This document shows, piece after piece, positions 1 to 11,309 of a stretch of DNA of 64,000 bases. Position 1 is the first letter of the stretch; the number at the start of each line of letters is the position of its first letter. Made by a program: the position numbers and the translations under genes. The notes beneath the pieces were generated by a model. The model saw only the letters and a program-made list of their open reading frames with translations, did not search any database and had not been told where the DNA came from. Source of the stretch: Sideroxydans sp. (GTDB lineage Bacteria > Pseudomonadota > Gammaproteobacteria > Burkholderiales > Gallionellaceae); assembly GCA_028707175.1 (NCBI GenBank), contig JAQTUV010000001.1, forward strand, positions 575,929 through 639,928. The letters are read 5' to 3'.

Positions 1-829
1 CAGGAATGCCATAGCTGCCATCAGACGGTACGCTCATGGTGACCCAATCGTTGTGGTGGGAGCGCAATAACCAGTCATGCATATGGGCGATGGCAGAATT
101 TGCAGCACTAGCCGCACTGCTTAATCCTCGGGCTTCGATGACGGCTGCGCCGCGTTTTTGTACTGTTGGAATAAACGATTCTTCAATCCATTCGGGATCC
201 TGAAGAACCTCTGTTACTTTCCGACCGCGAATCTCACAGTGAGAAAGATCGGGGTATTGTGTGCCTGAGTGGTTGCCCCAAATAACCATTTTTTTGATGT
301 CTTGGATTGGCTGGAAGAGTTTTAGCGCGATTTGCGCGATAGCGCGGTTGTGATCTAGGCGCATCATGGCGCTGAAGTTGCGAGGATCGAGATCGGGCGC
401 ATTCTTCATGCAGATTAGCGCGTTGGTGTTGGCGGGGTTGCCTACGACCAAGACTTTGACATGGCGCGCTGCGACTTCATTCAGGATGCGACCTTGCTCG
501 GAGAATATGGCACCGTTGGCTTCCAGTAGGTCTTTACGTTCCATGCCTTTGCTACGGGGGCGTGCACCGACCAAGAGTACGACTTCGGTGTCGCGGAAGG
601 CGACACGGGGATCATCGGTGGTGATGACTTGTTGCAACATCGGGAAGACGCAGTCTTCTAACTCCATCGCGACACCGCGTAGTGCCTGCTGGGCTGCAGG
701 TATGTCGAGTAGTTGCAAGATGATTGGTTGCTCGCGCCCTAACATATCGCCATTGGCAATACGGAACAACATGTTGTAACCGATCTGACCTGCTGCTCCA
801 GTGATGGTGACGCGGATGGGGGCTTTCAT
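1..829 (-). CDS. mdh: Malate dehydrogenase, NAD-dependent (3' end outside window)
   Basis: Interconverts malate and oxaloacetate in the cytoplasmic TCA cycle. The first 276 codons are present; the C-terminus lies before position 1. The N-terminus has the Rossmann nucleotide-binding motif [16 protein letters not shown], followed by [16 protein letters not shown] (substrate-loop arginines) and [12 protein letters not shown]. The catalytic histidine region is visible as [11 protein letters not shown]. This is the cytosolic-type MDH usual in betaproteobacteria. The start at 829 is preceded by a good ribosome binding site (GAGAGGAC). The gene is divergent from the sdh operon, with about 160 bp between them, which fits shared TCA-cycle control. 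Family assignment is from recognisable motifs and is very secure. Confidence 0.96.
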   Translation of the reverse strand, partial: MKAPIRVTITGAAGQIGYNMLFRIANGDMLGREQPIILQLLDIPAAQQALRGVAMELEDCVFPMLQQVITTDDPRVAFRDTEVVLLVGARPRSKGMERKDLLEANGAIFSEQGRILNEVAARHVKVLVVGNPANTNALICMKNAPDLDPRNFSAMMRLDHNRAIAQIALKLFQPIQDIKKMVIWGNHSGTQYPDLSHCEIRGRKVTEVLQDPEWIEESFIPTVQKRGAAVIEARGLSSAASAANSAIAHMHDWLLRSHHNDWVTMSVPSDGSYGIP

Positions 830-932
830 GATGTCCTCTCTGTAGTTGAGTGTTGAAGAAGTATAGCGATAAGAAGTATTGGAAATCGAATATACGATTA
901 TTAATTTTCGCGCACATCATAGTCCGATTACT

Positions 933-960
933 TTGCACTCGCCATGCGTAGGTGTAGGAT
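933..960 (+). promoter_or_regulatory. Candidate sigma-70 promoter of the sdh operon
   Basis: TTGCAC (933-938) and TAGGAT (955-960) are separated by 16 bp and lie 33 bp upstream of the chosen sdhC start, in the mdh/sdhC divergent region. The match is reasonable but is read by eye only. Confidence 0.4.
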
Positions 961-992
961 TGCGCCATTCGATTTTTTGGCTCTGGACGATA

Positions 993-1373
993 ATGACAAT
1001 GAACAAGATACGACCTAAGCATCTAGCCCTCCATAAGATCAAACTCCCCCTTCCTGGTATCGTCTCAATCTTGCATCGCATCAGTGGCGCAGTCCTTTTT
1101 GTTGCGTTGCCGTTACTGCTTTTCATCCTCGATCAAAGTCTGCGCTCTATCGAGACCTACACAAATCTGACTGAGGTGCTTGCGCATCCAATTTTGAAAT
1201 TGGCGCTGTTCGGATTGATGTGGGCGTTCTTACATCATTTCTGTGCGGGCTTGCGTTATCTCGCCATCGATCTGCATCTGCTCTCGCACATCTCTGCGGC
1301 ACGCACCAGTAGCAAGTGGGTGATGCTTATAAGTCTTTCGTTGACCATCGTGTTGGGAGTGAAGTTATGGTGA
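993..1373 (+). CDS. sdhC: Succinate dehydrogenase cytochrome b556 subunit
   Basis: Membrane anchor of respiratory complex II that helps bind heme b and ubiquinone. The 126-residue product has three hydrophobic segments, the N-terminal motif SILHRISG (quinone-site Ser/Arg region of SdhC) and HHFCAGLRYLAID with the heme-ligand histidine. The open frame extends upstream to 879, but that extension has no SdhC character, so the ATG at 993 (or 999) is preferred. The stop overlaps the sdhD start (ATGGTGA), indicating translational coupling. Confidence 0.93.
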   Translation: MTMNKIRPKHLALHKIKLPLPGIVSILHRISGAVLFVALPLLLFILDQSLRSIETYTNLTEVLAHPILKLALFGLMWAFLHHFCAGLRYLAIDLHLLSHISAARTSSKWVMLISLSLTIVLGVKLW

Positions 1374-1714
1374 ATCGTATCGTAACGGGCGCGCATTACG
1401 GCCTGCGCGACTGGTTGGTGCAACGTGTCACTGCGGTGGTGATGGCGCTCTATGCTGTCGTGGTCGTGGTGATATTGCTGTTACAGCCCTCTTTTGGTTA
1501 TGACACCTGGGCGGGATTGTTCTCTGGCAATTTGATGCGCACCTTCTCTATGTTGTTCTTGCTCAGTCTGTTCTACCACGCGTGGATCGGTGTGCGCGAC
1601 ATTGTGATGGACTACATCAAACCTGCAAGTATTCGATTGACTATCCATGTGCTGGTGATCTTGGCGTTGGTGTTGTACGTGATCTGGTCTGTGCAGATCC
1701 TTTGGGGATTATAA
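1367..1714 (+). CDS. sdhD: Succinate dehydrogenase hydrophobic anchor subunit
   Basis: Second membrane anchor of complex II, paired with SdhC. The 115-residue product starts at the ATG that overlaps the sdhC stop codon. It contains three transmembrane segments; the motif FYHAWIGVRDIVMDYI, with heme-ligand histidine and conserved Arg-Asp, is characteristic of SdhD. It is followed three bases later by sdhA. An upstream in-frame start at 1316 lies inside sdhC and is rejected. Confidence 0.92.
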   Translation: MVNRIVTGAHYGLRDWLVQRVTAVVMALYAVVVVVILLLQPSFGYDTWAGLFSGNLMRTFSMLFLLSLFYHAWIGVRDIVMDYIKPASIRLTIHVLVILALVLYVIWSVQILWGL

Positions 1715-1717
1715 GAA

Positions 1718-3481
1718 ATGGCGATAACGAAAAGAACGTTCGATGTAGTGGTGGTAGGTGCAGGTGGTGCAGGTATGCGAGCGGCGCTCACCTTGTCCGA
1801 AGCAGGTCTCAAAGTCGCCGTGTTGTCTAAGGTGTTCCCTACACGCTCACATACCGTCGCAGCACAAGGTGGTATCGCCGCGTCGTTGGGTAACGTGAAT
1901 GAAGACAACTGGCACTGGCACATGTACGACACCGTCAAAGGTTCGGACTATCTAGGTGATCAAGATGCCATCGAATACATGTGTCGCGCAGCACCGGAAG
2001 TGGTCTATGAGTTGGAGCACTTCGGTATGCCTTTCGACCGTTTGGACAGCGGTAAGATTTATCAGCGTCCCTTCGGTGGGCATATGCAGGATTACGGCAA
2101 GAATCCTGTGCCGCGCGCTTGTGCCGCTGCTGACCGTACAGGTCATGCTTTGTTGCATACCCTCTATCAACAGAACGTGCGCGCCAACACCAACTTCTTC
2201 GTTGAATGGATGGCGCTCGATCTGATCCGCGACCAAGACGGTGACGTGCTGGGCGTAGTCGCGATGGAGATCGAGACGTCCGAAGTGATGATCCTGCAAG
2301 CCCGTGCGACCTTGTTCGCGACAGGCGGTGCGGGCCGCATCTTCTCTGCCAGCACCAATGCCTACATCAATACAGGTGATGGCCTAGGGATGGCGGCACG
2401 CGCAGGCATCCCGCTAGAGGACATGGAGTTCTACCAGTTCCACCCGACCGGCGTGCATGGCGCTGGCGTGCTCATCACCGAAGGCGTGCGCGGTGAGGGC
2501 GGTTATCTGGTGAACAAGGATGGCGAACGTTTTATGCCGCGTTATGCACCGACCGCCAAAGACTTGGCGAGCCGCGACGTGGTGTCGCGTGCGATGGCGA
2601 CCGAGATCAAAGAAGGACGCGGCTGCGGTCCGCATGGCGATCATGTGCTACTCAAGCTCGATCATTTGGGCGACGAGGTCATTCGCCATCGTCTACCCGG
2701 CATCCGCGACATCGCACTCAAGTTCGCCCATGTCGATCCATCCCAATCCCCCATCCCTGTCGTGCCCACTGCGCACTATATGATGGGCGGTATCCCAACC
2801 AACTATCACGGCCAAGTCGTGGTGCCACAAGGCACAGCACCTGACGTACCAGTGCAAGGCTTCTATGCGGTAGGTGAGTGCGCTTGTGTGTCGGTGCATG
2901 GTGCGAACCGCTTAGGCTGCAACTCGTTACTCGATCTCATCGTGTTCGGTCGCGCGGCGGCACGGCAGATCATTGAGGACTTGAAAACCAATATCAACCA
3001 CAAGCCATTGCCAGTTGATGCGACAGATAGACCGTTGGCGCGTTTGGCGCGTCTGGAAGAGCAGAAGAATGGAGAGCGCGTCGCTGACGTGGGTGATGAG
3101 ATGCGCCGCGTGATGCAGCTGCATTGCGGCGTGTTCCGCTTCCCAGACTTGTTGGCTGAGGGCGTCACTAAGATTCGTGAAGTAGCTGAGCGTGTGCGTC
3201 ATACCGAGATCACAGACAAGAGTAAGGTCTTCAACACCGCGCGTGTAGAAGCATTGGAGTTGGATAACCTGATCGAAGTGGCGCAAGCCACCATGACGGC
3301 AGCCGAGGCGCGCAAAGAAAGTCGCGGTGCGCATGCACGTGAAGACTTCCAGGAGCGCGATGACAAGAACTGGTTGAAACATTCCTTGTACTACAGCGAA
3401 GGCCATCGTCTGGATTACAAGCCAGTGCGCTTGAAGCCGCTGACCGTTGAAACCTTCCCGCTCAAAGCGCGTGTCTACTAA
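1718..3481 (+). CDS. sdhA: Succinate dehydrogenase flavoprotein subunit
   Basis: Catalytic subunit of complex II: oxidises succinate to fumarate on the cytoplasmic face and passes electrons to SdhB. At 587 residues it has the normal length. The N-terminus has the FAD dinucleotide-binding motif [15 protein letters not shown], then [10 protein letters not shown] with the histidine that carries covalent FAD. The active-site segment FHPTGVHG and the C-terminal [18 protein letters not shown] are intact. It lies third in sdhCDABE with only a three-base gap after sdhD. Confidence 0.97.
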   Translation: MAITKRTFDVVVVGAGGAGMRAALTLSEAGLKVAVLSKVFPTRSHTVAAQGGIAASLGNVNEDNWHWHMYDTVKGSDYLGDQDAIEYMCRAAPEVVYELEHFGMPFDRLDSGKIYQRPFGGHMQDYGKNPVPRACAAADRTGHALLHTLYQQNVRANTNFFVEWMALDLIRDQDGDVLGVVAMEIETSEVMILQARATLFATGGAGRIFSASTNAYINTGDGLGMAARAGIPLEDMEFYQFHPTGVHGAGVLITEGVRGEGGYLVNKDGERFMPRYAPTAKDLASRDVVSRAMATEIKEGRGCGPHGDHVLLKLDHLGDEVIRHRLPGIRDIALKFAHVDPSQSPIPVVPTAHYMMGGIPTNYHGQVVVPQGTAPDVPVQGFYAVGECACVSVHGANRLGCNSLLDLIVFGRAAARQIIEDLKTNINHKPLPVDATDRPLARLARLEEQKNGERVADVGDEMRRVMQLHCGVFRFPDLLAEGVTKIREVAERVRHTEITDKSKVFNTARVEALELDNLIEVAQATMTAAEARKESRGAHAREDFQERDDKNWLKHSLYYSEGHRLDYKPVRLKPLTVETFPLKARVY

Positions 3482-3491
3482 GGAGGCGGCG

Positions 3492-4187
3492 ATGAAATTC
3501 AAAATTTACCGCTACAACCCAGATGTCGATTCTGCGCCTTACATGCAGGATTTCGAATTGAATATGGAGTCGGGCGATGCCATGTTGCTCGACGCATTGA
3601 TGATGTTGCGCAAACAAGACGACAGTTTGGGCTTTAGAAAATCCTGTCGCGAAGGGGTATGTGGTTCGGATGCGATGAACATCAATGGCCGTAATGGTTT
3701 GGCTTGTATCACGTCACTGTCCTCTCTCAAGCAGCCTATCGAGATCCGTCCTTTGCCTGGATTGCCAGTCATTCGCGACCTGATCGTCGATATGACGCAG
3801 TTCTTCAAACAGTACCACTCCATCAAGCCGTATCTGGTGAACAACGATCCGCCTCCTGAGACAGAGCGCCTGCAGTCTCCCAAGGATCGTTTGGAGTTGG
3901 ATGGTCTGTACGAGTGCATCCTGTGTGGCTGCTGCACCACATCTTGCCCTTCGTTCTGGTGGAATCCGGATAAGTTCGTAGGCCCAGCAGGCCTGTTGCA
4001 GGCTTATCGCTTTATCGCGGACACACGTGACCAAGATACGGCGGCACGTTTGGACAATCTCGAAGATCCGTATCGCTTGTTCCGTTGCCACACCATCATG
4101 AACTGTGCGGACGTGTGCCCGAAAGAGTTGAACCCGACGGAAGCCATCGGCAAGATCAAAGATATGATGGTGAAACGCGCGGTATGA
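3492..4187 (+). CDS. sdhB: Succinate dehydrogenase iron-sulfur subunit
   Basis: Electron-transfer subunit of complex II. The 231-residue product carries three cluster-binding motifs: CREGVCGSDAM with a later Cys (2Fe-2S), CILCGCCTTSCP (4Fe-4S) and CHTIMNCADVCPKELNP (3Fe-4S). A perfect AGGAGG at 3481-3486 sits directly after the sdhA stop and fixes the ATG at 3492; an upstream in-frame start at 3447 lies inside sdhA. The stop overlaps the sdhE start by ATGA. Confidence 0.97.
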   Translation: MKFKIYRYNPDVDSAPYMQDFELNMESGDAMLLDALMMLRKQDDSLGFRKSCREGVCGSDAMNINGRNGLACITSLSSLKQPIEIRPLPGLPVIRDLIVDMTQFFKQYHSIKPYLVNNDPPPETERLQSPKDRLELDGLYECILCGCCTTSCPSFWWNPDKFVGPAGLLQAYRFIADTRDQDTAARLDNLEDPYRLFRCHTIMNCADVCPKELNPTEAIGKIKDMMVKRAV

Positions 4188-4432
4188 GTACGGATGATCC
4201 TGTCGAATTGCAGCGTCTGCGTTGGCGCTGTCGGCGCGGACTGTTGGAGTTGGATATCGTGTTGGGACGTTTCGTCGTTAAGGATTACCCGACCTTGGAC
4301 GAGGCTGAGCGAATCGCTTTCGATGAGCTCTTGGATATGGCAGACACCGAACTATGGGATTTGGTGACGGGTAACAAAACACTGACACGGGAGCATCAAC
4401 GAAGCGTGTTGGATCTATTACAAAAAGCTTGA
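4184..4432 (+). CDS. sdhE: FAD assembly factor SdhE
   Basis: Small protein (82 residues) that promotes covalent flavinylation of SdhA. The family signature [18 protein letters not shown], with the RGxxE core, is present near the N-terminus, followed by the acidic helical [14 protein letters not shown] segment. The start is the ATGA overlap with sdhB. Position directly behind sdhB supports the role. Confidence 0.94.
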   Translation: MSTDDPVELQRLRWRCRRGLLELDIVLGRFVVKDYPTLDEAERIAFDELLDMADTELWDLVTGNKTLTREHQRSVLDLLQKA

Positions 4433-4448
4433 TAGAAGCGAGGGAAAA

Positions 4449-5735
4449 ATGGAAAGCAAACGTGTTGCAACACTGACTCTGGATGATGGTCGTAGCATCG
4501 AATTTCCAATCTTGTCCGGTACGCTCGGCCCGGATGTAATTGACATCCGCGCCTTGAGCAAGTTGGGGGTGTTTACTTACGACCCGGCGTTCTTCGCAAC
4601 TTCCAGTTGCACCTCCAACATCACTTTTATCGATGGCGATGCTGGCTTGCTCTACTACCGTGGTTACCCTATCGAGCAGCTGGCTGAGAAGTCGGATTTC
4701 TTGGAGGTCTGCTATCTGTTGTTGAACGGCGAACTCCCGACGGCAGAGCAGAAAGCACAATTCGTCAGCAGCATCACGCATCACACCATGGTGCACGACC
4801 AGTTGGCACGTTTCTTTAACGGTTTCCGCCGTGACGCACATCCGATGGCTGTGATGGTGGGGGTGGTGGGCGCGTTGTCTGCCTTCTATCACGATTCGCT
4901 CGACATCAATAATCCGCAGCATCGTGAGATCTCGGCGCAACGCCTACTGGCGAAAGTGCCGACCATCGCGGCGATGACGCATAAATACAATGTCGGCGAG
5001 CCGTTCATGTATCCCAAGAATAAATTCGGTTTCGTGGAGAACTTCATGTACATGATGTTCGCCACGCCAGCAGAAGACTATGTGCCAAATCCGATCTTGG
5101 TACGTGCCTTGGAACGTATTTTGATTCTTCATGCAGACCACGAGCAGAACGCATCGACTTCGACCGTGCGTTTGGCGGGTTCTAGCGGTGCCAACCCCTT
5201 CGCTTGTATCGCTTCAGGCATCGCCGCGTTGTGGGGTCCCGCCCACGGTGGTGCGAACGAGGCGGCGTTGAAGATGCTGGAAGAGATCGGCGATCCTTCC
5301 AAAGTCGCCGAGTATGTGCAAGGCGTAAAGGATAAGAAGTACAAGTTGATGGGCTTCGGACATCGCGTGTACAAGAACATGGATCCACGTGCGGCCGTGA
5401 TGCGTCAGACCTGTTACGAAGTGCTGAAAGAGCTGAACCTTGAGAACGATAAGTTGTTCGCTCTGGCAATGGAATTGGAAAAGACTGCGCTGAACGATCC
5501 GTATTTCATCGAGCGTAAGTTGTATCCAAACGTGGACTTCTATTCTGGCATCGTGCTGCGCGCTATCGGCATTCCGATCAATATGTTCACCGTGATCTTC
5601 GCCGTCGCCCGCACCATCGGTTGGGTATCGCAATGGAACGAGATGATCGCTGATGCCGAGCATAAGATCGGTCGTCCTCGTCAGCTCTATCGTGGTGCTG
5701 TGCGTCGTGACTTCCTCTCTATGACGAAACGCTGA
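4449..5735 (+). CDS. gltA: Citrate synthase, type II
   Basis: Condenses acetyl-CoA with oxaloacetate. The 428-residue length is typical of the hexameric, NADH-sensitive bacterial type. Active-site segments are intact: [41 protein letters not shown] and the C-terminal [19 protein letters not shown] ribosome binding site precedes the ATG, 16 bases after sdhE. It belongs to the same co-directional TCA operon and is followed 17 bases later by sucA. Confidence 0.97.
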   Translation: MESKRVATLTLDDGRSIEFPILSGTLGPDVIDIRALSKLGVFTYDPAFFATSSCTSNITFIDGDAGLLYYRGYPIEQLAEKSDFLEVCYLLLNGELPTAEQKAQFVSSITHHTMVHDQLARFFNGFRRDAHPMAVMVGVVGALSAFYHDSLDINNPQHREISAQRLLAKVPTIAAMTHKYNVGEPFMYPKNKFGFVENFMYMMFATPAEDYVPNPILVRALERILILHADHEQNASTSTVRLAGSSGANPFACIASGIAALWGPAHGGANEAALKMLEEIGDPSKVAEYVQGVKDKKYKLMGFGHRVYKNMDPRAAVMRQTCYEVLKELNLENDKLFALAMELEKTALNDPYFIERKLYPNVDFYSGIVLRAIGIPINMFTVIFAVARTIGWVSQWNEMIADAEHKIGRPRQLYRGAVRRDFLSMTKR

Positions 5736-5752
5736 GTTCGATAAGGTTGACC

Positions 5753-8620
5753 ATGAATGCCCCCGAAAAGAACTACATGCAGGAGATGCAGGATACGTCG
5801 TTGCTGAATGGTGGCAACAATGTGTTCGTCGAGAGTTTGTATGAAGACTACCTGAACGGGGCGGATAGCGTTCCCGCAGAGTGGCGTGCCTATTTCGATA
5901 AATTGAAAGCGGCCAGCACACAGAAAGATGTGGCGCATAGTCCTATTCAGCGCGGCTTTTTGGCCCGTGCTCAGCACGTACCTGAAACGTCGCAACACGC
6001 CGAACTGGAGCGTAAGCAGTCATCTGTTTTGCAACTTATCAACGCTCATCGTTTTCTGGGGGCGCGTGTCGCCGATCTTGATCCGCTACAACGCTTCCCT
6101 AAGCCTGATGTGGTGGAACTCAATCCCGCTTATTACAACTTGACCGAAGCGGACATGGATACGACCTTCTTCACCGGTTCATTGGTGGGTGGCGCACGTA
6201 TGACGTTACGCGACATCCTGCAGCGGCTGAAGCGCATTTATTGCAGCAGTGTTGGTGCGGAATACATGTACATGAGTAACGTCGCCGAGAAGCGTTGGAT
6301 ACAAGCGCGCCTAGAGGGGGCAAGCGGCGAGCCGAAATATCCCAATGAATTGAAGCGGCGCATCCTCGAACGCCTGACGGCGGCGGAAGGGTTGGAGCGT
6401 TACCTGCACACCAAGTATGTCGGCCAAAAACGATTCTCGCTGGAAGGCGGGGATACGCTCATCCCATTGCTCGATCATTTGTTGCAACGTGCGGGCGAAC
6501 AAGGCGTGAAAGAGTCTGTCATCGGCATGGCACACCGGGGGCGATTGAACGTGTTGATCAACACGCTCGGCAAATTGCCCAAGGTGTTGTTCGCCGAGTT
6601 CGAGGGTATCCATACCGAACATCTAACTTCAGGCGACGTGAAATACCACCAAGGTTTCTCATCCGACATCGCCACACCAGGCGGTGCGATGCATCTGACG
6701 CTGGCTTTTAATCCGTCCCACTTGGAGATCGTCAATCCCGTGGTCGAGGGCTCCGTACGTGCGCGCCAGCATCGTCGCAAGGATAAAAAAGGCAATCAGG
6801 TTTTGCCTATCTTGCTACATGGTGATGCCGCATTTGGCGGGCAGGGCGTGAATCAGGAGACGTTCAATCTGTCGCAGACACGCGGATATCGCACGGGTGG
6901 TACGGTGCATATCGTCGTCAACAACCAGATCGGATTCACTACCTCCGATGTGCGAGATATGCGTTCCTCTCTGTACTGCACGGATGTGGCGAAGATGGTC
7001 GAAGCACCTATCTTCCATGTGAATGCAGATGATCCGGAGATGGTGTTGCTAGTCACCGAGATCGCGCTTGATTTTCGTATGCAGTTCAATCGTGACGTGG
7101 TCATCGACATGGTGTGCTTCCGCAAGTTGGGGCACAACGAACAGGATGAACCACTGGTGACACAGCCGTTGATGTACCGCAAGGTGAACAAACATCCAGG
7201 TACGCGCGCGCTGTATGCTTCACGTTTGGTCGAGCAAGGTGTGTTGTCTGCCACCGAGCCTGACGAGATGGTGGCAAGCTACAAGCAAGCGATGGATGCG
7301 GGTCACAACCCTATCCAACCGGTATTGAGCGATTACAAATTTGGACATGCGGTGAGCTGGTCGCCTTATGTCGGCGACATCTCATGGACGACCCCAGCAG
7401 TCACCAGTTTGCCGCGCGAACGTCTGCAACAATTAGCGCAGCGTTTGGTGGACATTCCTGAAGGTTTCAAATTGCATTCGCGCGTGGAGAAGATCATGGC
7501 TGATCGTATCTCTATGAGCAAAGGTGAGCTTGCGCTGGATTGGGGCATGGCAGAGAACTTGGCTTATGCAAGTCTGGTCACGCAGGGCTATCCGGTCCGA
7601 TTGTCGGGTGAGGATTGTGGTCGCGGCACGTTCTTCCATCGCCATGCGGTGTTGCATGATCAGAACCGAGAACAATGGGATAGAGATGTTCATATTCCTT
7701 TACAGAACATCGCGCCGGACCAATCAGACTTTGTCGTCATCGATTCCATTTTGTCGGAAGAGGCGGTACTGGGATTTGAATATGGATACGCCACTGCCGA
7801 GCCGGATACGCTGACCCTGTGGGAAGGCCAGTTCGGTGACTTCGCCAACGGTGCTCAAGTGGTCATCGATCAGTTCATCACGTCTGGTGAAGCGAAGTGG
7901 GGTAGGTTGTGTGGGCTGGTGATGTTGTTGCCGCATGGTTATGAAGGCCAAGGGCCAGAGCACTCATCAGGCCGTATCGAGCGCTATTTGCAGCTGTGTG
8001 CTGACTACAACATCCAAGTCTGTGTGCCTACGACGGCTGCGCAGATATTCCATCTGTTGCGCCGTCAGATGGTACGCCCCTATCGCAAGCCACTCATCGT
8101 TTTCACGCCCAAGAGTCTGTTGCGTAGTAAAGATGCTTCGTCTTCATTAGAGATGTTCACCACGGGCGGATTCCAAAACGTCATCCCTGAGATTGATACT
8201 TTGGATGCCTCCAGCGTGAGCCGCATCATCGTGTGTAGTGGAAAGGTGTATTTCGATCTGCTTAAACATCGTCGTGAGAAGAATATCGCCAACATGGTCA
8301 TCATCCGTTTGGAGCAGTTGTATCCGTTCCCGCATGAGGAGTTTGAGGCACAGATCGCGGCTTATCCAAACGCCACAGAAGTCGTGTGGTGTCAGGAAGA
8401 GCCGGGTAACCAAGGTGCGTGGCATCGCATCCAACATTACCTGCTGCGTCAGATGCGCCCAGAGATGCGATTGGAATACGCGCTACGTCCATCCTCGGCA
8501 TCGCCTGCGGCGGGCTATTTGGCAACGCATAACGAACAACAAAAAGCCGTGATCGAAGCTGCATTCCGTCCCGACCTAAACGTGAAAAACAAACCAGGAG
8601 CACACCATGAGCATCATTGA
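5753..8620 (+). CDS. sucA: 2-oxoglutarate dehydrogenase E1 component
   Basis: Thiamine-diphosphate-dependent decarboxylase of the 2-oxoglutarate dehydrogenase complex. The product is 955 residues from the ATG at 5753; a TTG two codons earlier is possible but lacks spacing to the AAGG at 5743. The N-terminal helix [19 protein letters not shown] mediates complex assembly in this family. [31 protein letters not shown] and HNEQDEP are the usual ThDP/active-site segments. The last 14 bases overlap sucB in another frame, implying coupled translation of E1 and E2. Confidence 0.97.
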   Translation: MNAPEKNYMQEMQDTSLLNGGNNVFVESLYEDYLNGADSVPAEWRAYFDKLKAASTQKDVAHSPIQRGFLARAQHVPETSQHAELERKQSSVLQLINAHRFLGARVADLDPLQRFPKPDVVELNPAYYNLTEADMDTTFFTGSLVGGARMTLRDILQRLKRIYCSSVGAEYMYMSNVAEKRWIQARLEGASGEPKYPNELKRRILERLTAAEGLERYLHTKYVGQKRFSLEGGDTLIPLLDHLLQRAGEQGVKESVIGMAHRGRLNVLINTLGKLPKVLFAEFEGIHTEHLTSGDVKYHQGFSSDIATPGGAMHLTLAFNPSHLEIVNPVVEGSVRARQHRRKDKKGNQVLPILLHGDAAFGGQGVNQETFNLSQTRGYRTGGTVHIVVNNQIGFTTSDVRDMRSSLYCTDVAKMVEAPIFHVNADDPEMVLLVTEIALDFRMQFNRDVVIDMVCFRKLGHNEQDEPLVTQPLMYRKVNKHPGTRALYASRLVEQGVLSATEPDEMVASYKQAMDAGHNPIQPVLSDYKFGHAVSWSPYVGDISWTTPAVTSLPRERLQQLAQRLVDIPEGFKLHSRVEKIMADRISMSKGELALDWGMAENLAYASLVTQGYPVRLSGEDCGRGTFFHRHAVLHDQNREQWDRDVHIPLQNIAPDQSDFVVIDSILSEEAVLGFEYGYATAEPDTLTLWEGQFGDFANGAQVVIDQFITSGEAKWGRLCGLVMLLPHGYEGQGPEHSSGRIERYLQLCADYNIQVCVPTTAAQIFHLLRRQMVRPYRKPLIVFTPKSLLRSKDASSSLEMFTTGGFQNVIPEIDTLDASSVSRIIVCSGKVYFDLLKHRREKNIANMVIIRLEQLYPFPHEEFEAQIAAYPNATEVVWCQEEPGNQGAWHRIQHYLLRQMRPEMRLEYALRPSSASPAAGYLATHNEQQKAVIEAAFRPDLNVKNKPGAHHEHH

Positions 8621-9779
8621 AGTCAAAGTCCCGCAACTCTCTGAGTCCGTCTCCGAAGCGACACTGATCACTTGGAACAAAAAAGTCGGCGAAGCTGTGA
8701 AGGAGGGTGAGAACCTTATCGACATCGAGACCGACAAGGTCGTGCTTGAATTGCCTGCGATCAAGAGCGGCGTGCTAGTGAAGATCATCAAAGCCGATGG
8801 TGCCAAAGTGGGTAGCAACGAAATCATCGCGCAGATCGACACAGAGGCGGTAGTGCAAGCGGCTGCGCCAGTAGCTGCAGCCCCTGTGGCGGCAGCGGCA
8901 CCTGCTCCAGCGTCTCCTTCCGCCAGAAAACTCGCCCATGCACATGATTTAGATACGGCCACTCTGCAAGGTAGCGGCAAACACGGTCTAGTGACCAAAG
9001 AGGATGTGCTGAGTGCAGTGCAACAACCAACACCTGTCGCTCAGCCAGTTGCAGCGCCAGTGAGCATGCCAGTAGGTGACCGTGCCGAGCAACGCGTACC
9101 GATGACACGCATCCGCCAACGCATCGCTGAGCGTTTGCTGCAATCGCAACAGAACGCGGCCATCCTCACTACGTTCAACGAAGTGAACATGCAGCCCGTC
9201 ATCGACCTGCGCAACAAATACAAAGACGCATTCGAAAAGAAACACGGCGTGAAGCTAGGTTTCTCTTCTTTCTTCATCAAGGCCGCAGTCATCGCTTTGC
9301 AGAAATTCCCCGTGGTGAATGCTTCGGTGGATGGTAACGATGTCATCTATCACGGCTACTTCGACATCGGTATGGCTATTGGCAGCGAACGCGGCTTGGT
9401 CGTACCTATCTTACGCAATGCCGACCAATTGTCATTGGCAGACATCGAGAAACAGATCGCTGCCTTTGCCGCACGCGCCAAAGATGGCAAGCTCACCATG
9501 GAAGAATTGAGCGGTGGCACTTTCTCCATCACCAATGGCGGCGTGTTCGGCTCCATGCTTTCCACTCCCATCATCAATCCACCACAGAGCGCTATTCTTG
9601 GCATCCATGCCACTAAAGACCGCCCAGTGGTCGAGAACGGGCAGATCGTCATCCGCCCCATCAATTACCTCGCACTCTCCTACGACCATCGCATCATCGA
9701 CGGTCGCGAAGCAGTGCAGTTCTTGGGCACAATCAAAGAAGCACTGGAATATCCAGGCAGAGTCCTTTTAGATTTGTAG
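8607..9779 (+). CDS. sucB: 2-oxoglutarate dehydrogenase E2, dihydrolipoyl succinyltransferase
   Basis: Core of the 2-oxoglutarate dehydrogenase complex. The domain order is a lipoyl domain (residues 1-77, lipoyl lysine in [11 protein letters not shown]), an Ala/Pro-rich linker, a peripheral-subunit-binding domain ([21 protein letters not shown]), a second linker and the acyltransferase domain ending in [16 protein letters not shown], with the catalytic His and Asp. CAGGAG at 8595-8600 is the ribosome binding site, inside the end of sucA. At 390 residues it is normal. No dihydrolipoamide dehydrogenase gene follows in this window. Confidence 0.97.
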   Translation: MSIIEVKVPQLSESVSEATLITWNKKVGEAVKEGENLIDIETDKVVLELPAIKSGVLVKIIKADGAKVGSNEIIAQIDTEAVVQAAAPVAAAPVAAAAPAPASPSARKLAHAHDLDTATLQGSGKHGLVTKEDVLSAVQQPTPVAQPVAAPVSMPVGDRAEQRVPMTRIRQRIAERLLQSQQNAAILTTFNEVNMQPVIDLRNKYKDAFEKKHGVKLGFSSFFIKAAVIALQKFPVVNASVDGNDVIYHGYFDIGMAIGSERGLVVPILRNADQLSLADIEKQIAAFAARAKDGKLTMEELSGGTFSITNGGVFGSMLSTPIINPPQSAILGIHATKDRPVVENGQIVIRPINYLALSYDHRIIDGREAVQFLGTIKEALEYPGRVLLDL

Positions 9780-9828
9780 TTTTGCTACACGGGCAGTGAT
9801 TTCTCTTCGCTGTCACTTTCAATACTTT

Positions 9829-9856
9829 CTACCCGATTGAGCTTCCAATTGGGTAG
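9829..9856. terminator. Hairpin after sucB, possible terminator
   Basis: An 11-bp stem (CTACCC...GGGTAG ends, one G-T pair) with a 6-base loop lies 50 bp after the sucB stop. No T-run follows on the plus strand, so it is at best an atypical terminator or an mRNA 3'-stabilising hairpin. The remaining bases between sucB and the cyclase (9780-9986) show no gene. Confidence 0.35.
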
Positions 9857-9986
9857 AATTCAATCTGCCAAAAAACTTGGGCAGTCGATTAGCGAGCGCT
9901 AGTGCCAATCAAAATTTTGCGATCCCTTTTTTAAGCGGGGCGTGCAAATATCAAGAATATAAAAATAAAATTTGTTAGGAGTGCGT

Positions 9987-11303
9987 ATGGCGGAACATCT
10001 TGGGACAAAGGAAATAAATCCTGAAATGATGGAATCGCAGGAGGATAAGCTCAGGCGAAGCTTGCTTATTTTTGCGGCTGCATTTATGACTTTTGCAGTC
10101 ATGTTGTGGTTGGCAATTTACTGGGCCATGGGTGTCAACTTCTCAAGTAATGTCCCCCTGATTTATCAGGCAATCTCGGTATCATCTCTCGCCTATTACG
10201 TTAAAACCCGCAACTTTGTTGTATTGCGTTTCGTGCAACTTTCCTTGTTTTTATTTGCCCCCTTTGTCATGCAATGGAGTATGGGAAGTTCTGTGACGTC
10301 TAGTGGTGTGACGCTTTGGGCTTTGTTGGCGCCGATTGGGGCTTTGGTGGTGTCGAGTTGGAAAGAGTCCGTGCCATGGTTTGTTGCCTATATTGTGCTG
10401 ACACTGGTGTCGGGTATTTTTGATTACATGCTGGGTAATAGTGGGACGCTTGGAATTCCCATGAATACGATTGGTTTGTTTTTTGCGTTGAACTTTGCAG
10501 CCATGTCTTCAATTCTGTATTTCTTGGTTCGTCACTTTGTTGTTGAAACCGAGAAAATTAAGAGTCAACTAGATAAGCAACATGCATTATTAGCGCAAGA
10601 GCAGCAGCGTTCTGAAAGAGTTTTGTTCAATGTTTTACCCTCTAACATTGCGGAGAGATTAAAGAGCAATGAAGGGGCGATTGCAGATGGTTATGCTGAT
10701 GTGACGGTCATGTTCGCCGATTTGGTGAACTTCACCCAATTGACCGAACAGATGTCGCCAGAGCAGATGGTTGGTTTGTTGAATACGGTATTTTCTGGTT
10801 TCGATAATCTGTCAGAGAAATATGGATTGGAAAAAATAAAGACGATTGGTGACGCATATATGGTGGTGGGTGGGATATCTCGAGAGAGACCAGATTATGC
10901 TGCCGATATAGCGAATATGGCATTAGATATGATTACTTTTGTTGCGGAGCATCCTCAGCTCGCTAAGAGAAATCTAGGTGTCCATATTGGTATCGCAACA
11001 GGCCCCGTAGTGGCTGGTGTGATTGGTACAAAGCGATTCATCTACGATTTGTGGGGCGATACGGTAAACATTGCAAGCCGCTTAACAGACGATGCTGTGT
11101 ATGGAAATATCTTGACTGATAAAGCGACTTTTAATCGCTTGCGTCATGAATATCTTTTCGAACCGCCCAACACGCTTAATGTGAAAGGTAAGGGGGAAAT
11201 GACTTCATATAGGTTAATTGGGAAGGTCGATGTGTTAAGTAATTCTGGCAAAAATAAGGTGTACCAATTCCCTTTGCCCAATTCTGCCCCATCAGCAATG
11301 TAA
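9987..11303 (+). CDS. Membrane class III adenylate cyclase
   Basis: Predicted to make cAMP from ATP. The 438-residue protein has about six hydrophobic segments in residues 25-190, a short coiled coil (KSQLDKQHALLAQEQQRSER) and a C-terminal class III cyclase domain. VTVMFADLVNFTQLTE carries the first metal-binding Asp; KIKTIGDAYMVVGG has the base-selecting Lys and second metal Asp; DLWGDTVNIASR has the Asp and the transition-state Asn/Arg. The Lys/Asp pair points to ATP rather than GTP. TTAGGAG precedes the ATG at 9987; an upstream TTG at 9972 is rejected. What the membrane domain senses is unknown. It ends 6 bp from the convergent glnE stop. Confidence 0.9.
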   Translation: MAEHLGTKEINPEMMESQEDKLRRSLLIFAAAFMTFAVMLWLAIYWAMGVNFSSNVPLIYQAISVSSLAYYVKTRNFVVLRFVQLSLFLFAPFVMQWSMGSSVTSSGVTLWALLAPIGALVVSSWKESVPWFVAYIVLTLVSGIFDYMLGNSGTLGIPMNTIGLFFALNFAAMSSILYFLVRHFVVETEKIKSQLDKQHALLAQEQQRSERVLFNVLPSNIAERLKSNEGAIADGYADVTVMFADLVNFTQLTEQMSPEQMVGLLNTVFSGFDNLSEKYGLEKIKTIGDAYMVVGGISRERPDYAADIANMALDMITFVAEHPQLAKRNLGVHIGIATGPVVAGVIGTKRFIYDLWGDTVNIASRLTDDAVYGNILTDKATFNRLRHEYLFEPPNTLNVKGKGEMTSYRLIGKVDVLSNSGKNKVYQFPLPNSAPSAM

Positions 11304-11309
11304 ATCTAG

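Noticed and set aside
879..992. N-terminal extension of sdhC
   Set aside because: The extended frame is not SdhC-like and contains the candidate promoter.
2927..3502. 191-codon minus-strand ORF antisense to sdhA
   Set aside because: Runs opposite a fully conserved gene, has no recognisable family and no start context; a codon-bias shadow.
4278..4940. 220-codon minus-strand ORF antisense to sdhE and gltA
   Set aside because: Crosses two conserved genes and is not protein-like; shadow frame.
5214..5921. 235-codon minus-strand ORF antisense to gltA/sucA
   Set aside because: Covers a gene boundary antisense to two secure genes; no family features.
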